The notes under the pieces were generated by a model. The model did not search any database, was not told the DNA's origin, and saw nothing but the letters and a program-made list of their open reading frames with translations. This document shows, piece after piece, positions 44,710-55,008 of a DNA stretch of 64,000 bases. The stretch is from Brachionus rotundiformis (Eukaryota; Rotifera; Eurotatoria; Ploima; Brachionidae): positions 533,501 through 597,500 of the forward strand of contig JAESIW010000090.1 of the NCBI GenBank assembly GCA_016802295.1. Direction: 5' to 3'. Each line of letters begins with the position of its first letter. Position 1 is the stretch's first letter. Made by a program: the position numbers and the translations under genes.

Positions 44710-45540
44710 ATGTCCCAATTATATCCAAACACGCTTGACCAGCGACGCTTATACAACTCAGACGCCAAGACCTTGCTACAAAATTGGGTGGAAGAAGTAA
44801 TAATTCATTAATTAATTTTTTCCTTAGATATCTAAATAAGAATTTTTTTCGAAAGAGATCGGTAAAAAATTTGGACCAACTTCCGCCTGAATACGTCGAA
44901 TCTGGCCAAGCAACAATTAAATACTTTAAAAGTGGCCATAAAGGCCTGCTCACAGTCAACGACCAGGAAAAATACTCAAAATCAACTACATACACAGGCG
45001 ATTTTATCCAAAGAGACGATTACGATCCAAATGGAGAGCCCAAAGGCATCAGGTACAAACTGACCGAACAGGCCATTCGCAACAAACTAATTGACGAAAT
45101 GGACCAACAGAGCCAAAATGACTACCAAGACGAGCAATGCGACTACAAGACAGAGTTTCAAGACAAATATGATGTGCCTGGCTTTCGACATGAACCACCA
45201 AAACCTTCAACTGTAATAACCTAATTTATTTTTGTACCACAATTAAATATTTTATCCACACAGAAGCATGATTTGTATTCCGAGATGCCAATTTCCTACT
45301 GGACTGAACAACGTAACAGAGCCCATGTATTTAAATAAATAGATAATTGTAAAAAAATATTTATTAAATATCTCTTAATTAAAGGGTGTCACTCAACTAA
45401 AAACTCTGGACTCGCCGTTCAGACGCAATGCAGCTTTTTCAACTCCAGTCGAGCTCTCGCTGGACCAAGCGAAGCCTGGCGAGATAGAAAAATTTCCATT
45501 CATGTCTCAAAAAGGCTCTCATTACGGAGTTATACCATAA
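44710..45540 (+). CDS. SPAG8: Sperm-associated antigen 8, axonemal microtubule inner protein
   Basis: Four exons: 44710-44796, 44856-45212, 45264-45326, 45385-45540, all phase 0; 220 residues. SPAG8 lies in the lumen of axonemal doublet microtubules in cilia and sperm flagella. The match to human SPAG8 is spread along the protein: KTLLQNWVEERSVKNLDQLP, SGHKGLLTV, and at the C-terminus VTQLKTLDSPFRRN with AAFSTPVELSL. It is about half the human length because it lacks the repetitive N-terminal part. A consensus RFX X-box lies about 100 bp upstream. Polyadenylation-type AATAAA follows at about 45575. No signal peptide, in line with a cytoskeletal protein. Confidence 0.92.
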
Positions 45541-45667
45541 TTTTTTGCTAAATTAAATTGTATAATTTTGAATAATAAAATAAACAAAAATTTTTTCCAT
45601 CTCTCTTCTATTTAAAACTTAAATTAAACTTTGTTGAAAATTTAATTTAAAAAATTTTTTCAAATCT

Positions 45668-46145
45668 ATGAGAAAAATAATGAAGGTCTTAATTTTGTTA
45701 AGCTTGTTAATTGTTAGCTTAAGCTGTTACACCATTGACTTTGAGAATGGCAATGGTCATTTGAAGCTAGAGTCGAACACGGTGCACAATGGTCAAGTGA
45801 TACACGAGCCCAAAGTTGAGAACGTGATCAGTAAGCTACTACTTAGCCTAATTAAACATGATAAGTCTATTTTTTAAAGAAACTTTGTCCGGGGTTCGGT
45901 ACAAAGAACCGCACAGTGAATTGACCAGAAAGAAGTACCGGCATCCAATGGATGGTAATGTCAATGGCCATGTAAAAGTGGAGTATAATGACTATGACGT
46001 GCCAAGAATTTTTATCACCAATATAAACAAAAATTTGAATTCAAATGACATGGATCAAGACAGCGAAGCAGATGGTGTTCAAAAGCATTCTTATTCTAAC
46101 AATAATAAAGCCAAACATGATCAGAGCGCTTTATATGCCCATTAA
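45668..46145 (+). CDS. Small secreted protein, tandem family member 1
   Basis: Two exons: 45668-45830 and 45880-46145; 142 residues. Met5 is an alternative start. N-terminal signal peptide (KVLILLSLLIVSLSC), then YTIDFENGNGHLKLESNTVHN and a polar, basic, probably disordered mature chain. Near the end is IFITNINKNLN. I know no family for it. Both segments recur in the next gene (FDNDNNMLRVESNVLHNG; IYITNVNENLN), and the first in the third gene, so this is the start of a tandem family. Almost no cysteine, so not a toxin-like or growth-factor-like fold. AATAAA follows at about 46183. Function unknown; an extracellular, reproductive or glandular product is conceivable. Confidence 0.7.
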
Positions 46146-46272
46146 GCTTAATCAAGCACATTTTTTTTGTTTTCTTGTTGAATAAAATTTTGGCTATAAA
46201 CATTTTTTGTTCTCACAGTGTTTAAAATACTATAAATAATTAAGATATTTGAATAATTTTTATTAATCAAAA

Positions 46273-46907
46273 ATGAAATTTCCACTAAGTTTAGTTGTAT
46301 TATGGAGCCTGTGCTTGGTCACAAGTAAGATTCATTTAACATTTGAAGAATACAAGTGACCAATTTGGCAAGACTCATTTAAGATTGCATTTGATAATGA
46401 CAATAACATGCTCAGGGTTGAGTCCAATGTGTTGCACAATGGCAAACCAGTAAATGAACCAACTGCGGGCGAGGCGATTAGTAGGCTTTGATTTTTTGGG
46501 TATTGTTGTTAAATGTGAGTTAAGGAACTGTGTCGGATTTGGGGTTCAAAGTGGTCGATTTGGATGAGGATAGCATGGGTGAAGATGTTAGTCCTCTGAG
46601 AGCCAGAAATGCCAAAGATAGGACTGAATCGTTCGACATCAGACCAAGTAATGCGACAATTTTCCTCTTTTAAAACCAAAGTCAACTTTTGGCTCTAGAG
46701 GAACCAATAGATAAAATTTTTCAAAAAATTTTATCTGCCAAGGACAGACAAAGAAACCTCAACCATCAAAGACCATCTGATGCCAAAGTATCTCAGCACA
46801 AAATTCAGCTTGATCATGCTAAGTACGGATCATTTGACATATACATTACCAATGTTAATGAAAATTTGAACCAGAACAATGGCACCCAGCAAGCTTATCA
46901 AAAATAA
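46273..46907 (+). CDS. Small secreted protein, tandem family member 2
   Basis: Four exons: 46273-46324, 46373-46480, 46525-46647, 46699-46907; 163 residues. Exon 1 encodes only a signal peptide (MKFPLSLVVLWSLCLVT) and ends in phase 1, like member 3. Exon 2 carries FKIAFDNDNNMLRVESNVLHN, matching member 1. Exon 3 is acidic. Exon 4 carries YGSFDIYITNVNENLNQN, matching the end of member 1. Introns are 44-51 nt. No cysteine-rich domain, no known family. An AATAAA follows at about 46929 in a context nearly identical to that after member 1 (GTTTTGAATAAAATTTTG), further support for tandem duplication. Confidence 0.68.
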
Positions 46908-47034
46908 ACTTTTCATTTATTGTTTTGAATAAAATTTTGAAATCTTATTTCTAGTTTCTTAATCTAATTGAAGGTCTTTTATTGTTAGTATAAAAAGAAG
47001 ATTAATAGATTTAAATGATTAAGCAAGTTGAAAA

Positions 47035-47649
47035 ATGTTCTCAATACACATGGCTAAGCTTGGAGCCATCTTGGCTTTGCTGCTCGTTCAAACAAGTAAC
47101 TAAACCACCACGCTAAGACTAGGCCTAAATTTTTTTCAAAAAGATTGTTTTACTGTTGACATGTATTCTGGTAATAACCATATTCACTTTGGTACATCGA
47201 ACACTACCAATCAAACAGGGACCCGAGTGTGGGCAGAATTTCCCAAATACGGTCTAGCGTTCAACCAATCTTCGCCAAATATGACCAACCTCGAGTCGGC
47301 ATTGAGCTTTATTGCCAACACTTATAACAACTACACTAAGCATATGAACAGCTCAAGAATAGTAATTGATTCAGATCGGAAAAGAGATAGGCCACGTTTT
47401 AAGCATGTGTACAACCATGGCACTAGACCGGACCATGCTCATGCGGCCAAAAAGCTTTTTACTCAAGAAGAATTGGTGCGAATTTTGAAAAATGCCAGAG
47501 ATGAATCAAATAGAAAGAGGAAGAATTTTTTTTTCAGATTAGATAAAAGGACCAGAAAGAATACCATATTTAATGCTAGCCAACTATTTCGCTCTTTACA
47601 CAATAGAAAAAAGAATGGGCGAATATTTCCAAAATTAAGTATACACTAG
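47035..47649 (+). CDS. Small secreted protein, tandem family member 3 (diverged)
   Basis: Two exons: 47035-47095 and 47144-47649; 188 residues. Exon 1 again encodes only the signal peptide (KLGAILALLLVQTS) and ends in phase 1. Exon 2 starts CFTVDMYSGNNHIHFGTSN, corresponding to the YTIDFENGNGHLKL segment of member 1. It then diverges: several N-glycosylation sequons (NQT, NQS, NMT, NYT, NSS) and a strongly basic C-terminal half (DRKRDRPRFKH; NRKRKNFFFRLDKRTRKN) with possible dibasic cleavage sites. No known family. Relationship to members 1 and 2 rests on position, gene structure and one motif. Confidence 0.65.
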
Positions 47650-47773
47650 TAAATCATTTTAGACAAGATTTATTGTTTAGTTTTTAGCTATTTTGTTGTT
47701 TAGATTAATTAAAATTAATTAGATTTTTTAAAACTTTATTTAAATAAATAAAAATCAAAAACAATAATTTAAT

Positions 47774-48271
47774 TTAAAAAGGTCTTCTGTAAAAAGGTCT
47801 AAAACGATTTCGTCTACGCTTTAGGCCGCGTTGTTTACTCCTGAGCTGAGTGGAACTTGACTGTTCTGGCGTTGGATTGAGCAAAAAGTGGTTTTGTTTG
47901 AGTCTAGAATTCAATATGGCACTCAATCTGGCAATTTTTTCCTCCATTGAAACTTTTACGGTGACCGAATTTGTGACCACTTTGGATTTTTTTTTCGGTA
48001 TTGAATATTTTTCAGTTTGCCCGATGGTTATCAAAGGTGGTAAAGTCATGGTAATGTGATGTGCATTTTGTTTTGTTGTCGCGGCCAGATCGCTTTTGAC
48101 TTTAAATGAGTCTTTAGGTTCTGGCAACAAATCGACAATTTCTGTCTTAAGTTGTCTATTTTTAGCTTTGGTCATTTTTCTTGCCAAATTGACCGCTTCT
48201 GAGTCGTCTGCAGATCCATTTCTAATCACGTTTAAAATTAAAATAAAAATTATAAAAACTGACTTGTTCAT
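47774..48271 (-). CDS. Secreted basic protein of unknown function
   Basis: Single exon, 165 residues, convergent with the third tandem member. N-terminal signal peptide (MNKSVFIIFILILNVIRNGSA), then a Lys/Thr/Ser-rich chain, a short predicted helix (VSMEEKIARLSAILNSRL) and an Arg-rich end (RGLKRRRNRFRPFYRRPF). No cysteines after the leader, no known domain. Its basic, low-complexity secreted character resembles its neighbours, but I see no shared motif, so common descent is not shown. Confidence 0.62.
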   Translation of the reverse strand: MNKSVFIIFILILNVIRNGSADDSEAVNLARKMTKAKNRQLKTEIVDLLPEPKDSFKVKSDLAATTKQNAHHITMTLPPLITIGQTEKYSIPKKKSKVVTNSVTVKVSMEEKIARLSAILNSRLKQNHFLLNPTPEQSSSTQLRSKQRGLKRRRNRFRPFYRRPF

Positions 48272-48378
48272 TGTATGTAATATAAGAAATTAAAATTTTT
48301 AAATGTTCACTCTCTTAAATATTGATCTGGCACAAAAAAGCAAAGTATCTGCTGATTAAGAGAGCTTTGGTTGAAATT

Positions 48379-48447
48379 ACCATATGGTCTAGTGGTTCGA
48401 ATTCTTGCCTTTGGTGATACATGACTTGGTTCAATTCCCATTTGGTG
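48379..48447 (+). pseudogene. tRNA-Glu-like pseudogene
   Basis: Starts ACCATATGGTCTAGTGGTTC, the usual 5' half of eukaryotic tRNA-Glu including the D-arm and internal A box, and has a B-box-like GGTTCAATTCC. The acceptor stem pairs in six of seven positions (ACCATAT with ATTTGGT). The anticodon stem does not pair and the loop reads TTTGG rather than TTTC. So it is a decayed tRNA or tRNA-derived SINE head. Confidence 0.6.
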
Positions 48448-48815
48448 CAGATTTTTTTCTATCAAACAAACTAGCTTGATAATTTTTTCAAATAATATTT
48501 GTTTTTTTAAATTTAATTATTAAAAATTTTGAATAATCAATGCTTCATTTTTTGACTCATTAATCAGAAAATTTCCAAATAAATAATTAATCTTTGCTTA
48601 AATAATATTTTTTTCAATTTTTTAATAATCATGAGTTATCAAAGTTAATAAAAATTAATATTGTAGCATTTAGTATGAATACTTCGATACTTAAATTGGC
48701 GTGCCATTTTTCCACTTCTTTCACCAATTATCAATTAAATATTTACTTTATTAATCAGAATTTTGATTATTAAAATTAAGAACATTTTTTGCTTTAAAAA
48801 ATTTATTTAAAATCA

Positions 48816-50919
48816 TTAAGGTCTGAGAGATAAATTTTTTAGGTCCTGATGGTGCTGCCGGTGCGATTTTAAACACTTGGTGGTACAAAACTTGTAGTCA
48901 AAATACTCAAACGGCACACTGGACGACATGTCTACTCCACAGAACCAACACCGGCTAATAATTCTGATCTTTTGGGGCGAGTACTTGGCCTTGGTTATCG
49001 ATTCGAGATCATCTTTGTCATTAATAGGCATCAAGTTTAAAAAATTCCTATCAATCATTAGCTGTCTCTTTTCCTGGTCAGTCAGCGACAAGAACAATTT
49101 TCGCTCATTGTCCTCAATTTGCTGTCTAGTTAGCTTTTCTTTTGCCACAGCTTCCCGCTCTTTGCGCGCCTGTTTCTTTAGTCTTTTCTTCTCTTTTTCT
49201 TTTTCGTTCCTCTCGGCCATTTTTTCCAGACTTAATGGTTCAATTATCTTAGCTTTGGCATAATCATACCTGTTGGGATAATCATTCATGAACCTTCGAT
49301 ACAAATCCCTAATCGCCTTGTTCTGTGAAACAAAATAAGGCAACAATTTGTTACGGCTTAGATCAGCGATCGATGGATCACAGCCGCTCACCAAAAGTTC
49401 CCAAATGCATTCACCAAACCCCATCTCTCCACACACATGCAAAAGAGTAAATCCATTTTGTTTATTCAAGCGTCTATTGATCAGTTTTTCAATATTTAGC
49501 TTATAATTTTCAGCATCGGCTTCTTGGTCTTTGGCAGGATTAAGCAGCTGCCTTAGCTTGACCACATTGTTTGTCATGCAGCTTGTGTATATTTCATTGA
49601 ATAGTTTTAGGTTCTCGCCGGATAAACTTTGTATAAATTCGTCTTGAATCTGACCCTTGGGCTCTGGTACCACTTCAACCAACTCTACATCATTCACATT
49701 CTCATGTTTCTTGTCTGTCTTTGGACTTGGCTTGCTCTTTGGTTTTGTTTTGGGTTTAGATTTTGGTTTTTCTTGTTTGGATGATTCGACAATTTTTGTC
49801 TCATATTTGGTCAAAACATGCAAGAAGTCTTTGTCGTACAGCTCGACTCGAGAGAGCAAGTTGTGGGCTCGCTTGACCTCGTTGAAAGTTGGTCTGAATG
49901 TCATGAACGGAATTTTCCTCAGTCTTTGGTCATCTTTGTCAAAAGGGGCCGAATTTTGGCCCGCAATGAGCACAGATTTGTTGTATTGTGGCACCCGAAT
50001 GAACACACATGAACATTGGTCAATTTCTGCCTTCCATTCTGTACCAATTAGGGATTTGATCTCTTCGCGGAACATCGCCTCTTGGGATCGGCGAATGTTG
50101 GCACCCGCTGATTTGGCGTGCTTGCCACTCGAGTCATGCTGGCTCTGAACTCCTCCTCGCTTTGCCCGGACCACATATCGATGAAATGTTTTGTGAACAA
50201 TCACCTGTTCTCTAAAATTAATTAAATAATTAGTTTGAATTTTTAATTAAATTTAAATACCCTTTGAAAACTGCTGCTGCAAAGTGTCCAGCAGCAACTA
50301 GTATGATACACCATTTATTTTCTGGCTTAATGTTGCCAACTTTGGTCAAAATTTCCTCTTGGTTATTTGTGCTGAATTGTTTGCTGAAGAGAACTGAGCG
50401 AAAAATTGAGATTATTGTTGAGTCGTTTAGTTTAAAGAAAATCTTTGGTCTGTTATTGTGGTTGGCAATTTTGGCAACAGTTTTTTGTTCTGTTTCACTT
50501 TCAGAGCTTGATGTTGACTTGTTATCTTCTTCAGTGTCACTGCCAGATATACTCGAAATGTCACTCAGCTTTTCAAATTCGTCTGTGGTAACAGTTGGTT
50601 TTCCTTTGAGCTTTTGTTTTAAATTGTACAAATGAAAGTCGGCGCGAAAATGGTCTATCTGTTCCTGACGGTCCTCAAATGAGCACTGGCATGTAGAACA
50701 AGTGATTTTGCCCTCCAAGTTTAGGCTGCTGATCAAGCATTCGTCAAATTTATGGTCACTTTTTTGTGAGGTCTGTTCCACAATTGTTTCCAATTGGGTG
50801 TCAACTACTTGGCTGATTGAGTCAAGCAATTGCCTGGTCGATGCTTCGAAAAGCGATATTTTTTTAATGAGATAATTTGTATGGACACTTGTCGAACAAG
50901 AAGGTGAAGACATGATCAA
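48816..50919 (-). CDS. ANKZF1: ANKZF1/Vms1, peptidyl-tRNA endonuclease of ribosome quality control
   Basis: Two exons: 50919-50261 and 50211-48816; 684 residues (human 726). Vms1/ANKZF1 cuts the tRNA of stalled nascent chains on 60S subunits, with p97/Cdc48, and works at mitochondria. N-terminal C2H2 finger at Cys74, Cys77, His90, His96. The VLRF1 catalytic domain spans about 200-360, with the active loop RGGVQSQHDSSGKHAKSAGA; the catalytic Gln is Gln242. Ankyrin repeats follow (NGFTLLHVCGEMGFGECIWEL). A Lys/Glu-rich coiled coil precedes a C-terminal zinc-binding CWFCGVDMSSSVPFEYFDYK FC..C segment typical of the family. A low-complexity Lys/Pro stretch (KPKSKPKTKPKSK) separates VLRF1 from the ankyrins. 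All family hallmarks present, so probably active. Head-to-head with ABCF1. Confidence 0.93.
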
Positions 50920-51638
50920 AGGTATTTGGTAAAATCAAGATGCAAATATTTTTGAATAAATTATAAAAAATTATCTTTTAAATATTTTTATAAATCAAAT
51001 TGCATAATTCAATTTTTTGTTATAAAATTATATGCAATTTTCAAGCTAATTGTGAAATTTAATAGACGTTCATTTAATTTATATAAAAGAAAAAGGTAAA
51101 GTAAATTAGTTATTTGATTACAATCATTAAAATAATTCTAGTAAATTTAAATTATTTTTTATCTGTTTAAAAAAAAAATAGAATATTTATTTTTATATAT
51201 TGGAATATCCAAGCAATAAGGATATAAATATCTAACTACAAATTATTAATACAACCATTAAAATATTTTATTTCAGTTTTTTAATAATTAAAGATCTATT
51301 TTTTAATATCAAATTAACTCCATGTAATAATTTTTTTGAGTTATTTAATTTAATTCCTCAATCAAGTCTGAGTTAGAAGCCAATTTTTATTATCTTTTAT
51401 CTAGTTAATTTTTAACTCACTTAAAAAAAATTGAAAATAAATTATTCATTAAAAAAAATATGCCAAATTTTTAATTAGAATTAATTTAAAAATCTATGTC
51501 AAAATGTTCATTTAATCTTGTGAAATTTCTCGACTATATTTAAAGATATCAAAATTAAATTTACAATTTAAAAGCATGCTTTTGGTATAAATTGAGTATC
51601 AATCTAGAATTTTTACCAATTTTAATTTTAGACAAAAA
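50920..51638. promoter_or_regulatory. Shared upstream region of ANKZF1 and ABCF1
   Basis: About 720 bp of AT-rich DNA between divergent genes. No named element recognised. The ABCF1 start is preceded by TTTTAATTTTAG at about 51619-51631, a good splice acceptor, so ABCF1 may have a 5'-UTR intron or be trans-spliced. Confidence 0.35.
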
Positions 51639-54062
51639 ATGAACGACGACGACTCCCGGAAATCCAAATCGAAAAAATCCAAAAATACCAAAAAAGATTT
51701 GGATGAAGAACAAATAGCCGACACAGAGTCCAATCGGAAGACCAAGAAGGACAAAAAGACCAAAAAAGGCAAAAACGAGTCAGATGAGGAGCTCGACCAA
51801 GTGAGCAAAGCGACCAGCATGGTCTCTTTGGAGGACGAGAAGCCCAAAAAGGACAAAAAAAAGACAAAAAAGAAGAAAAATGAGGCCGATGAAGAGGAAG
51901 GAGTGGTTCAGATGACCGAACAAGGCGAAGCCGATTTGGAGACCGAGATGACCAAGACAAAGACCAAAAAAAAATCCAAGAAAAACAAGGGAAAAAAAAG
52001 CGATTCTGACTCGGACGAGCCAGTGCCCAGAATCGAGCCAGAGAGTGACGTCGACGAGGACGAACCACCCCTAGCCACAAAAACCAAATTCAACATTCTT
52101 ATGTCCGGCCTAAATGACGAAATGGCAGATGACGATGAAGACCAGTCTGAAAACAACTCGGAAGAAGACAAACCAACCAAAGTTGAGCCAACACCTATGC
52201 CACAAATTGCCAATGAAGACCAAGAAGCAGCCAAAGAGGACAAAAAGGTCAAAATAAGCCGCAAAGAGCTCAAAAAGATGAAAAAAAAAATCGAATTCAA
52301 TGAAGAGCTTAAGACCGAAGAGGCCAAAACAGGCACTGAAAATTTCACCCTTACCCAAGGCAACCAAGGCCGGTCAGAAAATTTGCTCGAAAATTCCCTT
52401 GACATAAAAATAGAGGGCTTTTCAATATCGACCAAAGGTCGAAATTTGTTCGCCAATGCAGATTTGAAGATAACCTATGGTCGACATTATGGTCTGGTCG
52501 GACCAAATGGCATGGGCAAAACCACCTTGCTTAAGCACATTGCCAATCGATCACTTAAAATTCCGACCAACATTGACTTGCTGTTGTGTGAGCAAGAAGT
52601 GCAGGCTGATGACGAATCGGCCATTCAATCGGTGCTCAAGGCCGACAAAAAGCGCATACAATTGCTAGATGAGGAGAAACAAATCCTTGCCAACGAGAAC
52701 CAAAGTAAAGATGAAGTCAAGAGGCTAAATCAAATATATGAAGAGTTGAATGCCATGAAGGCGGACGCTGCCGAAGCCAAAGCGCGCCGCATCCTCGCTG
52801 GTCTTGGCTTTGACAAAGAAATGATGGAAAGAGCGACCAAAAATTTTAGTGGCGGTTGGCGAATGCGCATCTCGTTGGCGAGAGCTTTGTTCATGGAGCC
52901 TACATTTCTCATGCTTGATGAGCCAACTAACCACTTGGATCTAAACGCGGTCATTTGGCTGGACAATTATTTACAAAATTGGAAAAAAACCCTCCTAATT
53001 GTGTCCCATGACCAGAGTTTTTTGGACAATGTGTGCACGGACATAATTCATTTGGACCAAGAGAAGTTATTCTACTACAAAGGCAACTATTCCAAGTTCA
53101 AAAAAATGCTTGTCCAAAAGCGTCAAGAGCAGCTTAAAGAGTTCGAAAAGCAAGAAAAGCGGCTCAAGGAGATGAAAGCTTCTGGTAAATCGAGCAAACA
53201 AGCCGAGTCCAAGGCCAAGGAGTTCTTGACCCGCAAGCAAGAAAAGAACATGAAAAATAAAGGCATGCAGAAAGAAAACGATGGTCCTACTGAGCTACTC
53301 AAGAAGCCCAAAGACTACATTGTCAAGTTTAAGTTTCCAGAGCCCAATCAGCTCAGTCCGCCCATATTGGGCTTGAAAAATGTCTCCTTTAAATACGAAA
53401 ATCAGGCTTATTTGTTCAGAGAAATAGATTTTGCCATTGATATGGAAAGTAGAGTGGCCATTGTGGGACCAAATGGTGTCGGAAAGTCAACTTTGTTGAA
53501 ACTTTTATTGGGAGATGTCGAGCCAACATCAGGTGAAGTTGTTCGAAATAGATTTCTCAAAATAGGCAGATATGACCAGCACTCGGCCGACCAATTTGAT
53601 CTGAATCTAACTCCGGTTGAACATTTGCGGAAGTACTACAATTTGGACTATCAAGAGTGCCGAAAGCGGCTGGGAACTCTTGGTCTAGCTGGTTTTGCCC
53701 ATGAGGTTAAAATAGGTGATTTGTCTGGTGGTCAAAAGGCAAGAGTGGCTTTGTGTGATTTGACTTGTAAGGCGCCTGACGTGATCATTTTGGATGAGCC
53801 TACCAACAACTTGGACATTGAGTCCATAGATGCCTTGGCAGATGCCATCTCTGATTATAAAGGTGGTGTTATCATCGTGTCTCACGATGAACGATTGATC
53901 AGAGAAACTGATTGTAGATTGTACTCAATTGAAGGCCAGGACATATTTGCCTTGGACGGCGACTTCGATGATTACAGAAAAGACCTGCTGCACAGCCTTG
54001 GCGAGGAAATAATCCATAATCCCTCGGCCGCTGCCGCTGTCGCCACCTATGATAGTGATTAG
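51639..54062 (+). CDS. ABCF1: ABC-F family ATPase, ABCF1/ABC50-like
   Basis: Single exon, 807 residues (human 845). ABCF1 is a soluble twin-ATPase that binds ribosomes and eIF2 and acts in translation initiation. Residues 1-255 are Lys/Glu-rich low complexity, as in ABCF1 and unlike ABCF2 or ABCF3, which decides the subfamily. First ATPase: Walker A GPNGMGKTTLL (about 287), signature FSGGWRMRISLARAL (about 403), Walker B FLMLDEPTNHLD (about 424). Linker helices about 480-550 (KKMLVQKRQEQLKEFEKQEK). Second ATPase: Walker A GPNGVGKSTLL (about 610), signature LSGGQKARVALCD (about 694), Walker B VIILDEPTNNLD (about 716). No membrane segment. The absence of introns across 2.4 kb is unusual beside its intron-rich neighbours. 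Long antisense frames in the 5' part come from the AAG/GAG-rich coding strand and are not genes. Confidence 0.95.
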   Translation: MNDDDSRKSKSKKSKNTKKDLDEEQIADTESNRKTKKDKKTKKGKNESDEELDQVSKATSMVSLEDEKPKKDKKKTKKKKNEADEEEGVVQMTEQGEADLETEMTKTKTKKKSKKNKGKKSDSDSDEPVPRIEPESDVDEDEPPLATKTKFNILMSGLNDEMADDDEDQSENNSEEDKPTKVEPTPMPQIANEDQEAAKEDKKVKISRKELKKMKKKIEFNEELKTEEAKTGTENFTLTQGNQGRSENLLENSLDIKIEGFSISTKGRNLFANADLKITYGRHYGLVGPNGMGKTTLLKHIANRSLKIPTNIDLLLCEQEVQADDESAIQSVLKADKKRIQLLDEEKQILANENQSKDEVKRLNQIYEELNAMKADAAEAKARRILAGLGFDKEMMERATKNFSGGWRMRISLARALFMEPTFLMLDEPTNHLDLNAVIWLDNYLQNWKKTLLIVSHDQSFLDNVCTDIIHLDQEKLFYYKGNYSKFKKMLVQKRQEQLKEFEKQEKRLKEMKASGKSSKQAESKAKEFLTRKQEKNMKNKGMQKENDGPTELLKKPKDYIVKFKFPEPNQLSPPILGLKNVSFKYENQAYLFREIDFAIDMESRVAIVGPNGVGKSTLLKLLLGDVEPTSGEVVRNRFLKIGRYDQHSADQFDLNLTPVEHLRKYYNLDYQECRKRLGTLGLAGFAHEVKIGDLSGGQKARVALCDLTCKAPDVIILDEPTNNLDIESIDALADAISDYKGGVIIVSHDERLIRETDCRLYSIEGQDIFALDGDFDDYRKDLLHSLGEEIIHNPSAAAAVATYDSD

Positions 54063-55008
54063 TTTATTAGTAAATTTAATTTTTAATTCATCTAAATCAA
54101 GTAAATATCTTATTTATTAATAAATTGTTCACCAAAGATAAATATTTTTTTTTGTTATTTTTATTATATTTTTTTTGGATTAAGATTAAATTTTTTGTTA
54201 AAATTATCTATTTTTATTGTTTAATTGACCATTTAATAGACCGCAAATGCACCATATTTGATACTTTCTGGTCCTTTTTGTTCGTTTAACTGTTCTAAAC
54301 TATTGGCTCAGCTGAAGATACTTGTTGGCCTGGTTGAAAGTTTTTTTGGTGCTCAAACTTTACCAAAATATGGTTCAATTCATTTAAATTTTTTAAGTAA
54401 AAAATTTTGATGGATTTAAATCACATATTACCACTTCAATCATCAGATAATAAAACAATATAATAATTATAATTATCTATTTGTTATTTGAACATGTTAT
54501 TAATAATTTATAACGATGCTCAAATAAATACCTTTTTAGACCCCTTTTTCCAATACATGTACAATATATTTTGTTATTAAAATAATTTAATTAATTAAAA
54601 AATTTAACCAATTTAAAGTTTTATTTAGTCAAATGGTACAAATTTTAATAAAAAAATTAAGTTAAATTGTACTTAATTAGAAAAATAGTTTTTAAAAATT
54701 TTAAAAGTCTTTCCAAGTGGTTTCACATGATACCAAACTGGCAGAAATATGCTAACGATGCATCTTTTGAATTAAAAATTAATTGCTAATAGATATACAT
54801 TGCATAAATTAAAATTTATGTCTTAAAAAAAAATATAAATTTCATCTAATTTACACACTTATTATTCAAAAGCCTCTAAATCCTCGTTAAGTTAAGTTAA
54901 AAGTCCTAATCGGATTAATACAAAGATTAAAAACTTTTATTAATAAGTAGACAATCTCGACATGTTTTTTTATCTATTTTAAAAGTAAAAATTAATTTGT
55001 GAACTAAA
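54063..55008. other. Intergenic AT-rich DNA, no gene seen
   Basis: Poly(A) signal for ABCF1 near the left end; otherwise nothing recognised. Confidence 0.4.

Noticed and set aside
48928..50148. Plus-strand frames opposite ANKZF1
   Set aside because: Shadows of the ANKZF1 frame; no domain.
51599..52456. Antisense frames of 85-182 codons opposite the 5' part of ABCF1
   Set aside because: Ser/Phe/Leu-rich shadows of the AAG/GAG-rich coding strand; a clear ABCF1 coding frame covers the region.
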